This document shows positions 37,793 to 46,373 of a stretch of DNA of 64,000 bases, piece by piece. The first letter of the stretch is position 1. Each line of letters opens with the position of its first letter. The position numbers and the translations under genes were made by a program. The DNA is from Bacteroidetes bacterium HGW-Bacteroidetes-7. GTDB taxonomy: Bacteria; Bacteroidota; Bacteroidia; Bacteroidales; UBA932. The notes below the pieces were generated by a model. That model did not search any database. It was not told the DNA's origin and worked only from the letters and a program-made list of their open reading frames with translations. The stretch spans positions 62,001 through 126,000 of the forward strand of contig PHDA01000001.1 of the NCBI GenBank assembly GCA_002842465.1, given 5' to 3'.

Positions 37793-39145
37793 TCACAGTT
37801 TCCCTTTCAGTTGCTTCCCTAATATAGTCAAGCGATATTTTTGCAAACTGCTACTAGGCTTATCAGGTATAGTCATTTCAACAAAACCTTGTTCTAATGC
37901 GGGCTTTAGATAGTTGGATCGAAAATTTTCTCTATGAGCAAGTCCTAATTTATCCTGAATTTCTTGCCTATCCATTTCTTTATCCAATACATTAACTAGT
38001 TCTTTGACTTGCTCGGTAACTTGCTCGGTAACTTGCTCGGTAACTTGCTCGGTAACTTGCTCGGTAACTTGCTCGGATCCAGGGAAAGTCATTCGTAGAA
38101 AGTTCTCGGTAAACTTAAAACACTCTTTTCCATAGCTTTTTAAAATACGAGGAACGCCAGATCCTAAATGTTCAACCAGTTCCAAATCCCGAAATACTCG
38201 CATTAGTTCTTTATTACGAGGAACAGAATAACCCTCAAAGAATTCTTTTTCTGTCATTCCTTGCGGGAGACTTCCAAATGAAGTAATCTCAATTCTATCA
38301 TCAAAGAACTCAAATTTAGGAGGAATTTCCGAAGTATAATCGTTATGAACCATTGCATTGATTACAGCTTCACGTAAAGCAACAGGATTCCAAAGCCTTT
38401 TCTCTTCCCGCTCTTTGGGAGTAATCTTTGCAAGCGTCTTATTTTCAACTTCAATCTTATCTAATACTTGTTTTGTGGCTTTTACTAATGAACAATACCC
38501 ATATTCGTTGTTTTCCATTAAATCAACCCTATCAAGCCCATCATATTTTGCGAGTTTTATAGAAATCCCATTTATATCAGCCAATAGGTAAGCAACATAG
38601 TTATATTGTCCATCTGCAGTAAGCAATTCGAGATTAGCCGAAAATTGTTGATTCAGCGTTTTGTTTACGCCTTCATAGTAAATCTTAAGCTGTTCAAATG
38701 TTAGATTCTGATTCGGCGACTTGATTTTACCTATAGAATTTCGAGTGCGTTTCGCAAACAGAGATTCTATCACCCTTACTGGCATCGGTTCGGCTGCCGT
38801 TCCTACACGGATAAATGTACCTTTTTCTGACATACCAAGTTTTTTGATATAGTAAGGCTTTTCCGTTCCACTGGCAAGAGTGATTTTAATCACGTCTTTC
38901 GATTCGATATTCTCTACTACAACATCGAACAGTCCCATACAAGACGGCATAATGTTGTTTTTCAAACGGTCTTTAATTTTGAGCGTATCGCCATCAATAT
39001 CAGAAACACCAACTACTGTTCCAGATTTGTGGATTCCAATGTATATGACACCTCCCTCCTGATAGTTTAGAAAAGCAATGGCTTCCTTTTCTAAATCATC
39101 TGTAAGTTGCTGTTTGTATTCTATGCGGTTTGTCTCGGATTCCAT
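37793..39145 (-). CDS. AlbA_2-domain putative transcriptional regulator/ATP-binding protein
   Basis: A 450-residue protein. Its N-terminal AlbA_2 (Schlafen-type) domain (about 1-120) shows EYKQQL, NYQEGGVIYIGI and KGTFIRVGTAAEPM. The ATPase-like domain (HATPase_c_4, about 240-360) has VALREAVINAMVHNDY and HLGSGVPRIL. A VTEQ tandem linker (about 365-385) and a winged-helix-like C-terminus follow. The family is common on mobile or accessory DNA and its biochemical role is unsettled. It has its own perfect promoter and no partner genes. Confidence 0.85.
   Translation of the reverse strand: MESETNRIEYKQQLTDDLEKEAIAFLNYQEGGVIYIGIHKSGTVVGVSDIDGDTLKIKDRLKNNIMPSCMGLFDVVVENIESKDVIKITLASGTEKPYYIKKLGMSEKGTFIRVGTAAEPMPVRVIESLFAKRTRNSIGKIKSPNQNLTFEQLKIYYEGVNKTLNQQFSANLELLTADGQYNYVAYLLADINGISIKLAKYDGLDRVDLMENNEYGYCSLVKATKQVLDKIEVENKTLAKITPKEREEKRLWNPVALREAVINAMVHNDYTSEIPPKFEFFDDRIEITSFGSLPQGMTEKEFFEGYSVPRNKELMRVFRDLELVEHLGSGVPRILKSYGKECFKFTENFLRMTFPGSEQVTEQVTEQVTEQVTEQVTEQVKELVNVLDKEMDRQEIQDKLGLAHRENFRSNYLKPALEQGFVEMTIPDKPSSSLQKYRLTILGKQLKGKL
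38008..38077 (-). repeat. 12-bp minisatellite encoding VTEQ repeats
   Basis: Five full copies of CTTGCTCGGTAA plus a 10-bp partial copy, all identical. The unit is a multiple of three, so copy-number change alters linker length without a frameshift. Confidence 0.95.
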
Positions 39146-39160
39146 ATGTTATATTCTTAT

Positions 39161-39168
39161 CAAATGTA
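39161..39168 (-). promoter_or_regulatory. -7 box for the AlbA_2-type gene
   Basis: TACATTTG on the minus strand, a perfect match, 15 bp before the start codon; it predicts a leader of about 12 nt. Confidence 0.6.
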
Positions 39169-39317
39169 AGTTTCTCTCCAATTGTTAGTTAAAGCATTAT
39201 TGTGCTTTAATTTCTAAAATTAAATCAAAGACCAGTTTGAAAAATTTAAACTCTTTATCAGGAAAGGTTTCACAGTCCCTTTCCAATGATTTTTTAAGAT
39301 TATCTGCATATGCTGGC

Positions 39318-39366
39318 TAAATTGACCACCCCTGCTGTTTTAAATTGACCACTCTCCGGGATCTCT
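39318..39366 (-). mobile_element. Probable IS21-family terminal repeats
   Basis: On the minus strand GGTCAATTTA occurs twice about 20 bp apart, in the sequence context seen at ends of Bacteroidota IS21-type elements. It lies downstream of the istA remnant, where the far end of the element would be. The stretch between (39370-39520) contains no intact istB. Confidence 0.5.
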
Positions 39367-39520
39367 CATAAAAACAACAATTTCCAGGGCTAATTTGCTT
39401 TTATACAAACTTATAAATTTTTACTCGTTTTCAAGATCTTCATCAAATATATTTTTCTGTTTTTTCTAAGAGATCCTGCCTTTCTATCTTTGGGATCTCA
39501 CGTTACTAGGACCATCTGCC

Positions 39521-39801
39521 TTAGCCATGCCATAGAACTTCATTGTTAAAATCTAGTCCCTTTTCAAGGATTGTTTTTATTGTCTGGTATCCGAAGTCTC
39601 CATATTGAATTGCGCGCCTGCAGGCGTTGTTGAGCCTCTCTTTACCTGCACGTGCAGAAAAACTCAATACTCCGTTGTGTTTCCGTAGAGCTGTCGGTTT
39701 CATTGATGTAGAGCTATTCTTTCATAACGATAATAAATCTCCACTTCATTTTGAGTGTATAGCATCGTCACTTTCTTTCCAATAAACCTATACGGAACGC
39801 T
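39521..39801 (-). pseudogene. IS21-family transposase istA remnant (deleted and frameshifted)
   Basis: Two frames together read as the C-terminal part of IstA. A segment beginning SVPYRFIGKKVTMLY and ending YERIALHQ stops at a TGA. It is followed, one frame over, by GVLSFSARAGKERLNNACRRAI and GYQTIKTILEKGLDF, the standard IstA C-terminus. The region normally between these segments is missing, so the gene is both deleted and frameshifted. The N-terminal catalytic half is absent. istB is reduced to at most a short tail. Confidence 0.72.
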
Positions 39802-39921
39802 TTAATAATGCTTATCCTCGGCCAGTTTCATCCCGTTTACATCCTGGGCAAATGATGCAAGAGGGGTTGCAATGAGCATCAGAAGAGCAATTGATAATGT
39901 TATTGAAAGGTTATTGGTCAT
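39802..39921 (-). pseudogene. Truncated secreted-protein gene (39 codons)
   Basis: An ATG at 39921 opens a clean signal peptide (LSITLSIALLMLIATPLASFAQ) followed by only 13 mature residues (DVNGMKLAEDKHY) and a stop exactly where the IS21 remnant begins. This looks like the 5' end of a longer exported-protein gene cut off by the insertion. It is too short for the ORF track. Part of it repeats at 37577-37591. Confidence 0.55.
39817..39831 (+). repeat. 15-bp direct repeat, right copy
   Basis: CTCGGCCAGTTTCAT, identical to 37577-37591. Confidence 0.7.
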
Positions 39922-39989
39922 ATTGGATTAAATTACATAAAATCACGAGTTTCGCTAACATCAATCAAGGTAATTAAAAGAGATAAATT

Positions 39990-40553
39990 TTATGTTTGGA
40001 AATATCTCGATTTAATTGACTGGATGTATGTTTCAAATACATCAGGGTTGTCGGTACTTGGTATAAAAAGATGCTTTATAACCCCATGTTGGTATATCAT
40101 TAAATAAGGAGATCTAAATTCATCTGCTGGAATGTTTGGATGTTCATTTTTATCTAAAATTATTATATTATTTAGATTTGGAGCGTGACCAGAAGTTACA
40201 TCGGAAACCATAAACACTATTTGAGGTGTATTATTATAGTTTGGGAAAAAGAAAGAAATTTTACTGGTTATAAAATCTATGCAACTTCTGCAATCCATCT
40301 GAGAATAGCGTACAATTAATACATTGCTATCATGTATTTTGTGATATGCAATATAGTTGTCAAGCTTTGAATTACTATAAAAAAAATTATCGTTAGTTAT
40401 GGACACATATAAATGGCTTGTGAATTGCAGACGATCTGTTGATAATTCGTTGGTATTAACTCGATTAATCTTAGTGGCTATTGCAACAAAAGAAAGTATA
40501 GAAATGGATAGATTTACTAATAGTGTAATAAAGAATATTTTGTTGATTTTCAT
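39990..40553 (-). CDS. Membrane-anchored thioredoxin-like protein
   Basis: A 187-residue protein with an N-terminal membrane anchor or uncleaved signal (about 5-27). The middle, VLIVRYSQMDCRSCIDFI, places a CxxC after a beta strand as in thioredoxin folds; IVFMVSDV and FRSPYLMIYQHGVIKHLFIPS fit later strands and the cis-Pro region. It could be an envelope thiol oxidoreductase, but activity is not established. It follows the propeller gene after 4 bp and lies downstream of two cysteine-rich peptide genes, which makes a disulfide-handling role attractive. Confidence 0.6.
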   Translation of the reverse strand: MKINKIFFITLLVNLSISILSFVAIATKINRVNTNELSTDRLQFTSHLYVSITNDNFFYSNSKLDNYIAYHKIHDSNVLIVRYSQMDCRSCIDFITSKISFFFPNYNNTPQIVFMVSDVTSGHAPNLNNIIILDKNEHPNIPADEFRSPYLMIYQHGVIKHLFIPSTDNPDVFETYIQSIKSRYFQT

Positions 40554-40557
40554 GATA

Positions 40558-41709
40558 TTACTTATAAGTGTATTTTAAAATAACATAGTTATCATCTATG
40601 TTGATGGTTGATAATGCAATTTGTTGACTACTACTTAGGATAGATTTATTTACAAATTGACTTAAATATTTTGGGGGAATGCAGAGATAATGAAATTCTT
40701 TATAGGAATACCCTGAAAAAACTTGAACCCCTTCTTTTGTTTTGTGAAACACATGTGTTTTATCCAAAATTTTATCAAAAGCTAAGGTCATTATTCTTCC
40801 CCTGAAATTGAAATTTGAGATTACAAACCTATCAGATTCTGTGCACAATAGAAAGCTTGAAGCGTATTTAAAAGAAATTGTGTTACCCAAACGATAATAA
40901 TAAATATCGTTCTCGTTTTTTGGCACTTCTGACAATTTAAAACTGTACTTGCCAAAATCCCACAAGTACTTTGCAAAAATTGAGAGAGATGAAGTATCAA
41001 TTGAATAAATATTTCCATTGTGTCCCTCATAAAAACGAACTGTATCGTTGAACCTAACAAATGGAGACATAGCGAATTTTAAGGTGCTTTTTATTAAAAT
41101 ATAATCGGGTAGAGTATAGTCTGTTTTAACCACTTTATTTTCTTTTGTAGAATAATATATAAGCTTTTTATCGTTAAATATTGAAAAAAAAACATAGTAA
41201 TCATCAGAAAGACGCTCAAACAGATGAGTGGACTTTGTGCTATCTTTAAGATTGAATGAATCGACGAAATCAGCATCGTCTATGGTATAGCGATAAAGTG
41301 TGCCGGTTGGACATAGTAGTTCTATGGTTCTGTTATGTCGATTTATTCCAAAATCGCTAAGAAGCGAGTACTCTCCTGGTCCACGCCCTCTTTTATTAAT
41401 TGTTGAGATATATTTCCCACCTGAGTCATATTTTTGTATTAAATGTTGTTTACTATCAAGAATATAAATGAAATCCTCGTATGGAACAACTTTAACAAAA
41501 TTCATTTGACTTAGTAAAGAGAGGTTTGAAGTTTCTAATGGTATTATCTCAATCTTTGAAAAGATATCAAAAAATGATAAGGAATCTTTAATGTTATCCA
41601 ATTCAATCGGGATAAGATCATTTTCTAAAATATTATTTGTATGACTCTTGCACCCATATGCAAAAAGTAGGTTAAGAATCAGTACTGATTTAATTATTAT
41701 GTATTTCAT
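40558..41709 (-). CDS. 6-bladed beta-propeller lipoprotein
   Basis: A 383-residue protein with a lipobox (AYGC near residue 20) and the family opening IFSKIEIIPLETSNLSLLSQ, then INKRGRGPGEYSLLSDFGIN. It is clearly of the same family as the other two propellers. It is predicted to be envelope-anchored with unknown ligand, and probably cotranscribed with the thioredoxin-like gene 4 bp downstream. The 41710-42033 gap upstream is AT-rich with no recognised element. Confidence 0.84.
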   Translation of the reverse strand: MKYIIIKSVLILNLLFAYGCKSHTNNILENDLIPIELDNIKDSLSFFDIFSKIEIIPLETSNLSLLSQMNFVKVVPYEDFIYILDSKQHLIQKYDSGGKYISTINKRGRGPGEYSLLSDFGINRHNRTIELLCPTGTLYRYTIDDADFVDSFNLKDSTKSTHLFERLSDDYYVFFSIFNDKKLIYYSTKENKVVKTDYTLPDYILIKSTLKFAMSPFVRFNDTVRFYEGHNGNIYSIDTSSLSIFAKYLWDFGKYSFKLSEVPKNENDIYYYRLGNTISFKYASSFLLCTESDRFVISNFNFRGRIMTLAFDKILDKTHVFHKTKEGVQVFSGYSYKEFHYLCIPPKYLSQFVNKSILSSSQQIALSTINIDDNYVILKYTYK

Positions 41710-42033
41710 AGCATTAGTGCCCGTTTAAGTTGATTAAAATGGAACGAGTTTGCTGAGTATTATCTAAATATATATAGATACTATAGGGCAATTGCAAAAT
41801 CAATTGTTTCCAGTATTTATGACAATTCATTAGCTTAATTCGTATTAAGATATATAGAACATAAATTATTCGATTAAAGTTTTTACTTGATTCTTGGTTT
41901 TTCTTTGATATCGTTATGAAAAATTAAAAGCATTTTAATAATATTGTCGCAAGATGTTAAGATTTAATCAGCATATATGGTTTAATCTAGCGAAAACGGG
42001 TCACTACTGTTTAATAAAAATATTTTTTAAAAA

Positions 42034-42342
42034 TTATCCCATTACTCCAGGTTGACATAAGTTAAGTAATATTACAATTACTCTGCTACAATTATCTGAG
42101 GGATTGCCTGAAAAAACGCAATCAAATGGACATGGGTCAAAAAGAGAACCAGTTGGGAAAATATAGAAACAACGACCGGAATTACCAGCACTACAAGTTA
42201 TTTCAGCACCGGGTAGCATACCCCCTTCTGCTTCATCTGTATCATCAGCTGGGGGCTCTTGAGCGATCATATTGTTTGTAGTCATTAATACAAACGAGCT
42301 TGTAAGTATTAAAAAGAAGATTATTATTTTTTTGTTTAACAT
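42034..42342 (-). CDS. Small secreted six-cysteine peptide, copy 1
   Basis: A 102-residue precursor with a signal peptide (IIIFFLILTSSFVLMTTNNMIAQ), an acidic spacer (PPADDTDEAEGG) and a mature part with six cysteines in ITCSAGNSGRCF, DPCPFDC, DNC and NLC. It is nearly a duplicate of the next gene, including the region just before the start codon. In layout it recalls the NVEALA-type short exported peptides found near beta-propeller lipoproteins in Bacteroidota, but no NVEALA motif is present. Function unknown. Confidence 0.7.
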   Translation of the reverse strand: MLNKKIIIFFLILTSSFVLMTTNNMIAQEPPADDTDEAEGGMLPGAEITCSAGNSGRCFYIFPTGSLFDPCPFDCVFSGNPSDNCSRVIVILLNLCQPGVMG

Positions 42343-42393
42343 AACATTGATAATATTAGATTTTTAATATAAAAATACTTTCATAATTTAGCA

Positions 42394-42687
42394 TTAACAT
42401 AGGTGTCCGTACTGTAATCTAAAAAGCGCTAAGCTACAATGATCTGAAGGGTTGCCTGTGTAAATACAAGAAAATGGACATGGATCAAAAATTGACCCAG
42501 TTAGAAAAATACGGAAACAGTGACCGGAATTGCCAGCGCTACAAGTTATTACAGCACCAGGTAGCATGCCCCCATCTGCTTCATCTGTATCATCTACTGG
42601 GGGCTCTTGAGCTATAATATTGTTAGTTGTCATTAATACAAACGAGCTTGTAAGTATAAAAAAGAATACTATTATTTTTTTTAACAT
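42394..42687 (-). CDS. Small secreted six-cysteine peptide, copy 2
   Basis: A 97-residue precursor. I start at MLKKIIVFFF (42687) because it matches copy 1 and keeps the signal peptide N-terminal; the track's start at 42828 adds 47 residues not shared by the paralogue. The six cysteines (ITC, GHC, DPC, FSC, DHC, HLC) keep the spacing of copy 1 except near the end. The C-terminal tails differ (LFRLQYGHLC versus ILLNLCQPGVMG), suggesting diversification after duplication. Confidence 0.7.
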   Translation of the reverse strand: MLKKIIVFFFILTSSFVLMTTNNIIAQEPPVDDTDEADGGMLPGAVITCSAGNSGHCFRIFLTGSIFDPCPFSCIYTGNPSDHCSLALFRLQYGHLC

Positions 42688-42837
42688 AACATTGATATTA
42701 TTAAATATAAAGAACACTTTCATAATGTAGCATATTAACGCAGATGCCTGTAAAATAATAAGCGTTAACGAGACAAAGACTCGCTTTAAGCAGGAGCTTA
42801 TAAAATTCAATGAATATTGAATTAGCAATAATATATA

Positions 42838-42845
42838 TACCTTTG
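42838..42845 (+). promoter_or_regulatory. -7 box facing a non-coding stretch
   Basis: TACCTTTG, a perfect match on the plus strand, with no plus-strand gene for 1.6 kb downstream. It points into the candidate small RNA. Confidence 0.45.
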
Positions 42846-42848
42846 TAT

Positions 42849-42928
42849 GCCGTTTTGTTTATTAAGTTAATAAATCCGTTTCCTTTGCAGAGGGTTGGTT
42901 TTGTTGGTTAAATTCAAAACGGTTTTTT
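42849..42928 (+). ncRNA. Candidate small RNA of about 80 nt
   Basis: The predicted 5' end begins with CCGTTTTG (42850-42857), which pairs with CAAAACGG (42915-42922), followed at once by TTTTTT. A promoter, a closing stem and a terminal U-run in the right order suggest a small transcript. No known RNA family is recognised, and a chance arrangement is possible. Confidence 0.35.
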
Positions 42929-43039
42929 AGTTTGCAGGACTAAAAGCATTTTCACTATTTAACCATTGTGTCAGCAAATCTGCTTATTATGCTTACTGAC
43001 AGATATTTTGCCAAACATAATAAAAAAGATTGATAAATT

Positions 43040-43080
43040 TGCTGACAAAATGCTGACAAAATGCTGACAAAATGCTGATT
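43040..43080 (+). repeat. 11-bp tandem repeat
   Basis: TGCTGACAAAA occurs three times in a row (43040-43072), followed by a partial TGCTGATT. The reverse complement TGTCAGCAAAT occurs at about 42969-42979. It lies in the non-coding gap between the peptide genes and ychF. Confidence 0.85.
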
Positions 43081-43149
43081 ATGTGAATAATTACACTGCA
43101 GCAAATCGCTAAAACCATTAATGGATACTTGTAGTTACGAAAGTTTGAG

Positions 43150-43182
43150 CATAAAAAAATCAGGCCGGGAAACGACCTGAAT
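43150..43182 (-). terminator. Terminator after ychF
   Basis: On the minus strand, TCAGGTCG and CGGCCTGA form an 8-bp stem (one G-U) about 40 bp past the ychF stop, followed by TTTTTTT. Confidence 0.75.
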
Positions 43183-43217
43183 ATTTTTTATTTTTTTAAA
43201 TCTAAAGCGTTGTATGA

Positions 43218-44321
43218 TTATACATTAAAGCGGAAATGCATAATGTCGCCATCCTGAACAACGTACTCTTTGCCCTCAACAGCCATTTTACCGGCATCTT
43301 TGCAGGCGGCTTCGCTGCCATATTTAACGTAATCGTTATATTTGATAACCTCTGCGCGGATAAATCCCTTTTCGAAATCGGTATGGATAATTCCGGCAGA
43401 CTGAGGGGCTTTGATTCCTCTTACAAATGTCCAGGCGCGAACCTCCTGTATCCCTGCTGTGAAGTAGGTTTCAAGGTTTAAAAGTGCATAAGCTGAGCGG
43501 ATAAGTCGTGAAACGCCTGATGAGTCAAGGCCAAGTTCTGATAGAAACATCTCCCTCTCTTCAAAGCTTTCAAGTTCTGCAATTTCAGACTCGATTTTGG
43601 CTGCCACTACCAGCAACTGAGCATCTTCGTCCTTTATTGCCTCTTTAACCATCTCTACATATTTATTGCCATTTTTTGCAGATGCCTCATCTACATTGCA
43701 GACATACATAACAGGTTTATTGGTGAGCAGGAAGAGCTCTTTTGCCATTTTTGCATCTTCGGCATTGTCAAAAATAACTGTTCTTGCAGATTTTCCCTGA
43801 ACAAGAGCATCCTTAATCTTAACCAGGATTTCGTACATCCTCTTTGCGTTTTTGTCACCACCTGTTTGTGCCTGTTTGTGCACTTTGGAAATGCGGCTTT
43901 CAACTGTATCAAGGTCTTTAATCTGAAGTTCTGTATCAATTATCTCTTTGTCCCTTACAGGGTTTACAGATCCGTCAACGTGAACTATGTTGGGGTCGTC
44001 AAAACATCTGAGTACATGTAAAATGGCATCGGTTTCACGGATATTTCCAAGAAATTGATTTCCAAGTCCCTCTCCTTTACTAGCGCCCTTTACAAGCCCT
44101 GCAATATCTACAATCTCAACGGTTGCAGGAATAACCCTTTGGGGTTTTACAAGCTTTTCCAGTACCTGGAGCCTTTCGTCAGGAACTATTGTTGATCCTA
44201 TGTTTGGTTCTATAGTGCAGAAGGGGAAGTTTGCAGACTGGGCTTTCCCTGAGCTGATGCAATTAAAAAGTGTCGATTTACCAACGTTTGGGAGCCCCAC
44301 TATTCCGCATTGAAGTGCCAT
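43218..44321 (-). CDS. ychF: Redox-regulated ATPase YchF (Obg-like)
   Basis: A P-loop protein that binds ribosomes and hydrolyses ATP. G1 is GLPNVGKSTLFNCI near the N-terminus, DIAGLVKGASKGEGLGNQFL is G3, and NVDE replaces the usual NKxD of G4, as in this family. The C-terminal TGS-like domain holds TFVRGIKAPQSAGIIHTDFEKGFIRAEVI. The 367-aa length is standard. A TACTTTTA element ends about 5 nt before the start codon (one mismatch to the -7 box). Confidence 0.97.
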   Translation of the reverse strand: MALQCGIVGLPNVGKSTLFNCISSGKAQSANFPFCTIEPNIGSTIVPDERLQVLEKLVKPQRVIPATVEIVDIAGLVKGASKGEGLGNQFLGNIRETDAILHVLRCFDDPNIVHVDGSVNPVRDKEIIDTELQIKDLDTVESRISKVHKQAQTGGDKNAKRMYEILVKIKDALVQGKSARTVIFDNAEDAKMAKELFLLTNKPVMYVCNVDEASAKNGNKYVEMVKEAIKDEDAQLLVVAAKIESEIAELESFEEREMFLSELGLDSSGVSRLIRSAYALLNLETYFTAGIQEVRAWTFVRGIKAPQSAGIIHTDFEKGFIRAEVIKYNDYVKYGSEAACKDAGKMAVEGKEYVVQDGDIMHFRFNV

Positions 44322-44520
44322 TTTATAAAAGTATTATTATTTGAGGGTGCGAAATTAACAAAAAAAGGGGGATAATTCTATAATTGAATAAAATGTGTTT
44401 AAAATCAGATAATTGTGACAACAGAGGTCTACTTGTTTTCTGATTGGATATTAATTTTACCCTGTTATAAACAACAATTCTCTCCGGCGTTTTTTCTCCG
44501 AAACTTAAACTGTCTTTAAC

Positions 44521-45579
44521 GTGAAAACTAAACGACTTTTATTGACAATAGCAGCAATTACTCTTTTGTTTCCCGTACTATCGGGGCAGCAGAGAGATAG
44601 TTCAACCGGTAGTGGAGGATTTCGGGGCAGTTATTTTGTCTTCTGGAATCTTGAAAATTTTTTTGATACTAAATCGGAGGTTGGAAGTGTTCAATCAGAA
44701 GAGAGGAGTGCTCTACAAGAATTTTCTGCCTTTGGTAAGATGAGATGGGGGCGGAGGAGGTTTGTTGTCAAGAGGGATGCAATTGCCAAAACTATTATGG
44801 ATATGGGAGAGGGGAGTTTCCCTCTGTTTGTCGGGGTGGCGGAGGTTGAGAACAGATATGTCCTTAACTCTCTCATATATGATTCGCCTCTTAGTTTTGC
44901 GAGGTACGGTATAATTCACAAAGATTCGCCGGATATCAGGGGAATTGATGTTGCTTTGCTTTACAGAAGGGATATATTCAGGCCGCTTTCAACAAGGTTT
45001 ATAGAGGTTGCTCTGCCAGATACTACAAGAAAAACGAGAGATATTCTTTATACCAAAGGGGTAGTTGATAATCTGGACACGCTACATATTTTTATTAACC
45101 ACTGGCCATCAAAATTCGGGGGTGAAAAATTGTCGCGGCCGGCCAGGGAGGCAGCTGCTTATGCGTTGAAAAGGGTGTGTGACTCTTTGCTTGATGTAAA
45201 CAGCAGAGCAAATATTATTGTGGCAGGTGATTTTAACGATACTCCCGATTCAGAAACCATGAAATTGTTTCCCAGATTGATAAATCTTGCCGGCCGCCGT
45301 CATGAAAACAGGGAGGGAACCATCAAGTACCGGGGTGTGTGGGAGCTTATAGATCAGATTCTTATCTCAGAAAATCTTTTGTGTAGTGATGAGCCCCTCT
45401 TTACCGATGTTTCTCATTTTTCAATCTTCAAGGCCCCCTATTTGCTTGAGAGAGATAAAGCATTTACCGGATTGAAGCCTAAAAGGACATATATCGGGCC
45501 GCGATACAACGGAGGAGTAAGTGACCATCTGCCGGTGAGGCTGCTCATTTATTTTTATACCTTTGCACCATGTATGTAA
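44521..45579 (+). CDS. Secreted endonuclease/exonuclease/phosphatase-family protein
   Basis: A 352-residue protein with a GTG start and a signal peptide ending near LSGQQ. Metal- and phosphate-binding motifs of the EEP fold appear in order: FVFWNLENFFDT, VGVAEVENR, INHWPSKFGG, IVAGDFNDTPDS and GGVSDHLPV. It probably cleaves phosphodiesters in the periplasm or outside; nuclease versus lipid phosphodiesterase cannot be decided. Its end overlaps rsmA by 10 bp, and the rsmA promoter lies inside this coding region. Confidence 0.88.
   Translation: MKTKRLLLTIAAITLLFPVLSGQQRDSSTGSGGFRGSYFVFWNLENFFDTKSEVGSVQSEERSALQEFSAFGKMRWGRRRFVVKRDAIAKTIMDMGEGSFPLFVGVAEVENRYVLNSLIYDSPLSFARYGIIHKDSPDIRGIDVALLYRRDIFRPLSTRFIEVALPDTTRKTRDILYTKGVVDNLDTLHIFINHWPSKFGGEKLSRPAREAAAYALKRVCDSLLDVNSRANIIVAGDFNDTPDSETMKLFPRLINLAGRRHENREGTIKYRGVWELIDQILISENLLCSDEPLFTDVSHFSIFKAPYLLERDKAFTGLKPKRTYIGPRYNGGVSDHLPVRLLIYFYTFAPCM
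45558..45565 (+). promoter_or_regulatory. -7 box for rsmA
   Basis: TACCTTTG, a perfect match, ends 4 nt before the rsmA ATG and lies within the upstream nuclease gene. Confidence 0.55.
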
Positions 45580-46373
45580 GGGCAAAAAAGGCGTTGGGTC
45601 AGCATTTTCTAAAAGACCCCAAAATTGCGAAGCGCATTGTGGATTCGCTGGTGCTATCTGATTATAATGAGAATAACAAGATTGATGTAATTGAGGTAGG
45701 CCCCGGAACCGGCGTTCTTACTCAGTTTCTAGCCAACGAACCTGCAATAAACCTTAAGCTGGTTGAGATTGATTCTGAGTCGGTAGAGTTCCTAAAAATT
45801 CACTATCCTGCACTCGAGAGTTCACTTTTCGAGGATGATTTTCTTAGAATGGAACTTGATGATATATTTAAAGGAGAGTTTATGGTGATAGGGAATTTCC
45901 CTTACAACATCTCTTCGCAGATTTTCTTCAAGGTTCTTGACTATAAAGGGAGGGTTCCGCAGGTTGTGGGAATGGTGCAGAAAGAGGTGGCCGAAAGGTT
46001 GGCCTCTCCTCCGGGCAAAAAGGCTTACGGCATACTATCTGTTTTGCTACAGGCATGGTATTCAATTGAGTATCTTTTTACTGTTGATGAGAATGAGTTT
46101 ATTCCGCCGCCTAAGGTTAAATCGGCTGTTATCAGACTGAGGAGAAATTCAAGAGAGTCTTTGGGGTGTGACGAGGCTCTTTTCAAGGCTGTAATAAAGA
46201 CCTCTTTCAACCAAAGGCGCAAGACCATAAGAAACTCTCTCAAGCCGCTTATTGGTGGTTTAGTTTTACCTGAGAGTTATCTCTTTGCCAAAAGACCTGA
46301 ACAGCTCTCTGTTGAGGAGTTTGTAGAGCTTACGCTAATTGTTAACTCACTCAAAGAGACCCAAACTACCTAA
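45570..46373 (+). CDS. rsmA: 16S rRNA dimethyladenosine transferase
   Basis: Dimethylates two adjacent adenines in the 3' helix of 16S rRNA during small-subunit maturation (also called KsgA). KKALGQHFLKD opens the protein, the SAM-binding motif I is VIEVGPGTGVLTQ, the catalytic motif is NFPYNISSQIFF, and the C-terminal FNQRRKTIRNSL is typical. The 267-aa length is normal. Its stop lies in an imperfect tandem duplication shared with the convergent permease gene. Confidence 0.96.
   Translation: MYVRAKKALGQHFLKDPKIAKRIVDSLVLSDYNENNKIDVIEVGPGTGVLTQFLANEPAINLKLVEIDSESVEFLKIHYPALESSLFEDDFLRMELDDIFKGEFMVIGNFPYNISSQIFFKVLDYKGRVPQVVGMVQKEVAERLASPPGKKAYGILSVLLQAWYSIEYLFTVDENEFIPPPKVKSAVIRLRRNSRESLGCDEALFKAVIKTSFNQRRKTIRNSLKPLIGGLVLPESYLFAKRPEQLSVEEFVELTLIVNSLKETQTT

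Noticed and set aside
38008-38077. Regular direct repeats resembling a CRISPR array
   Set aside because: Contiguous 12-bp units without spacers, in frame inside a coding region; no cas genes in the window.
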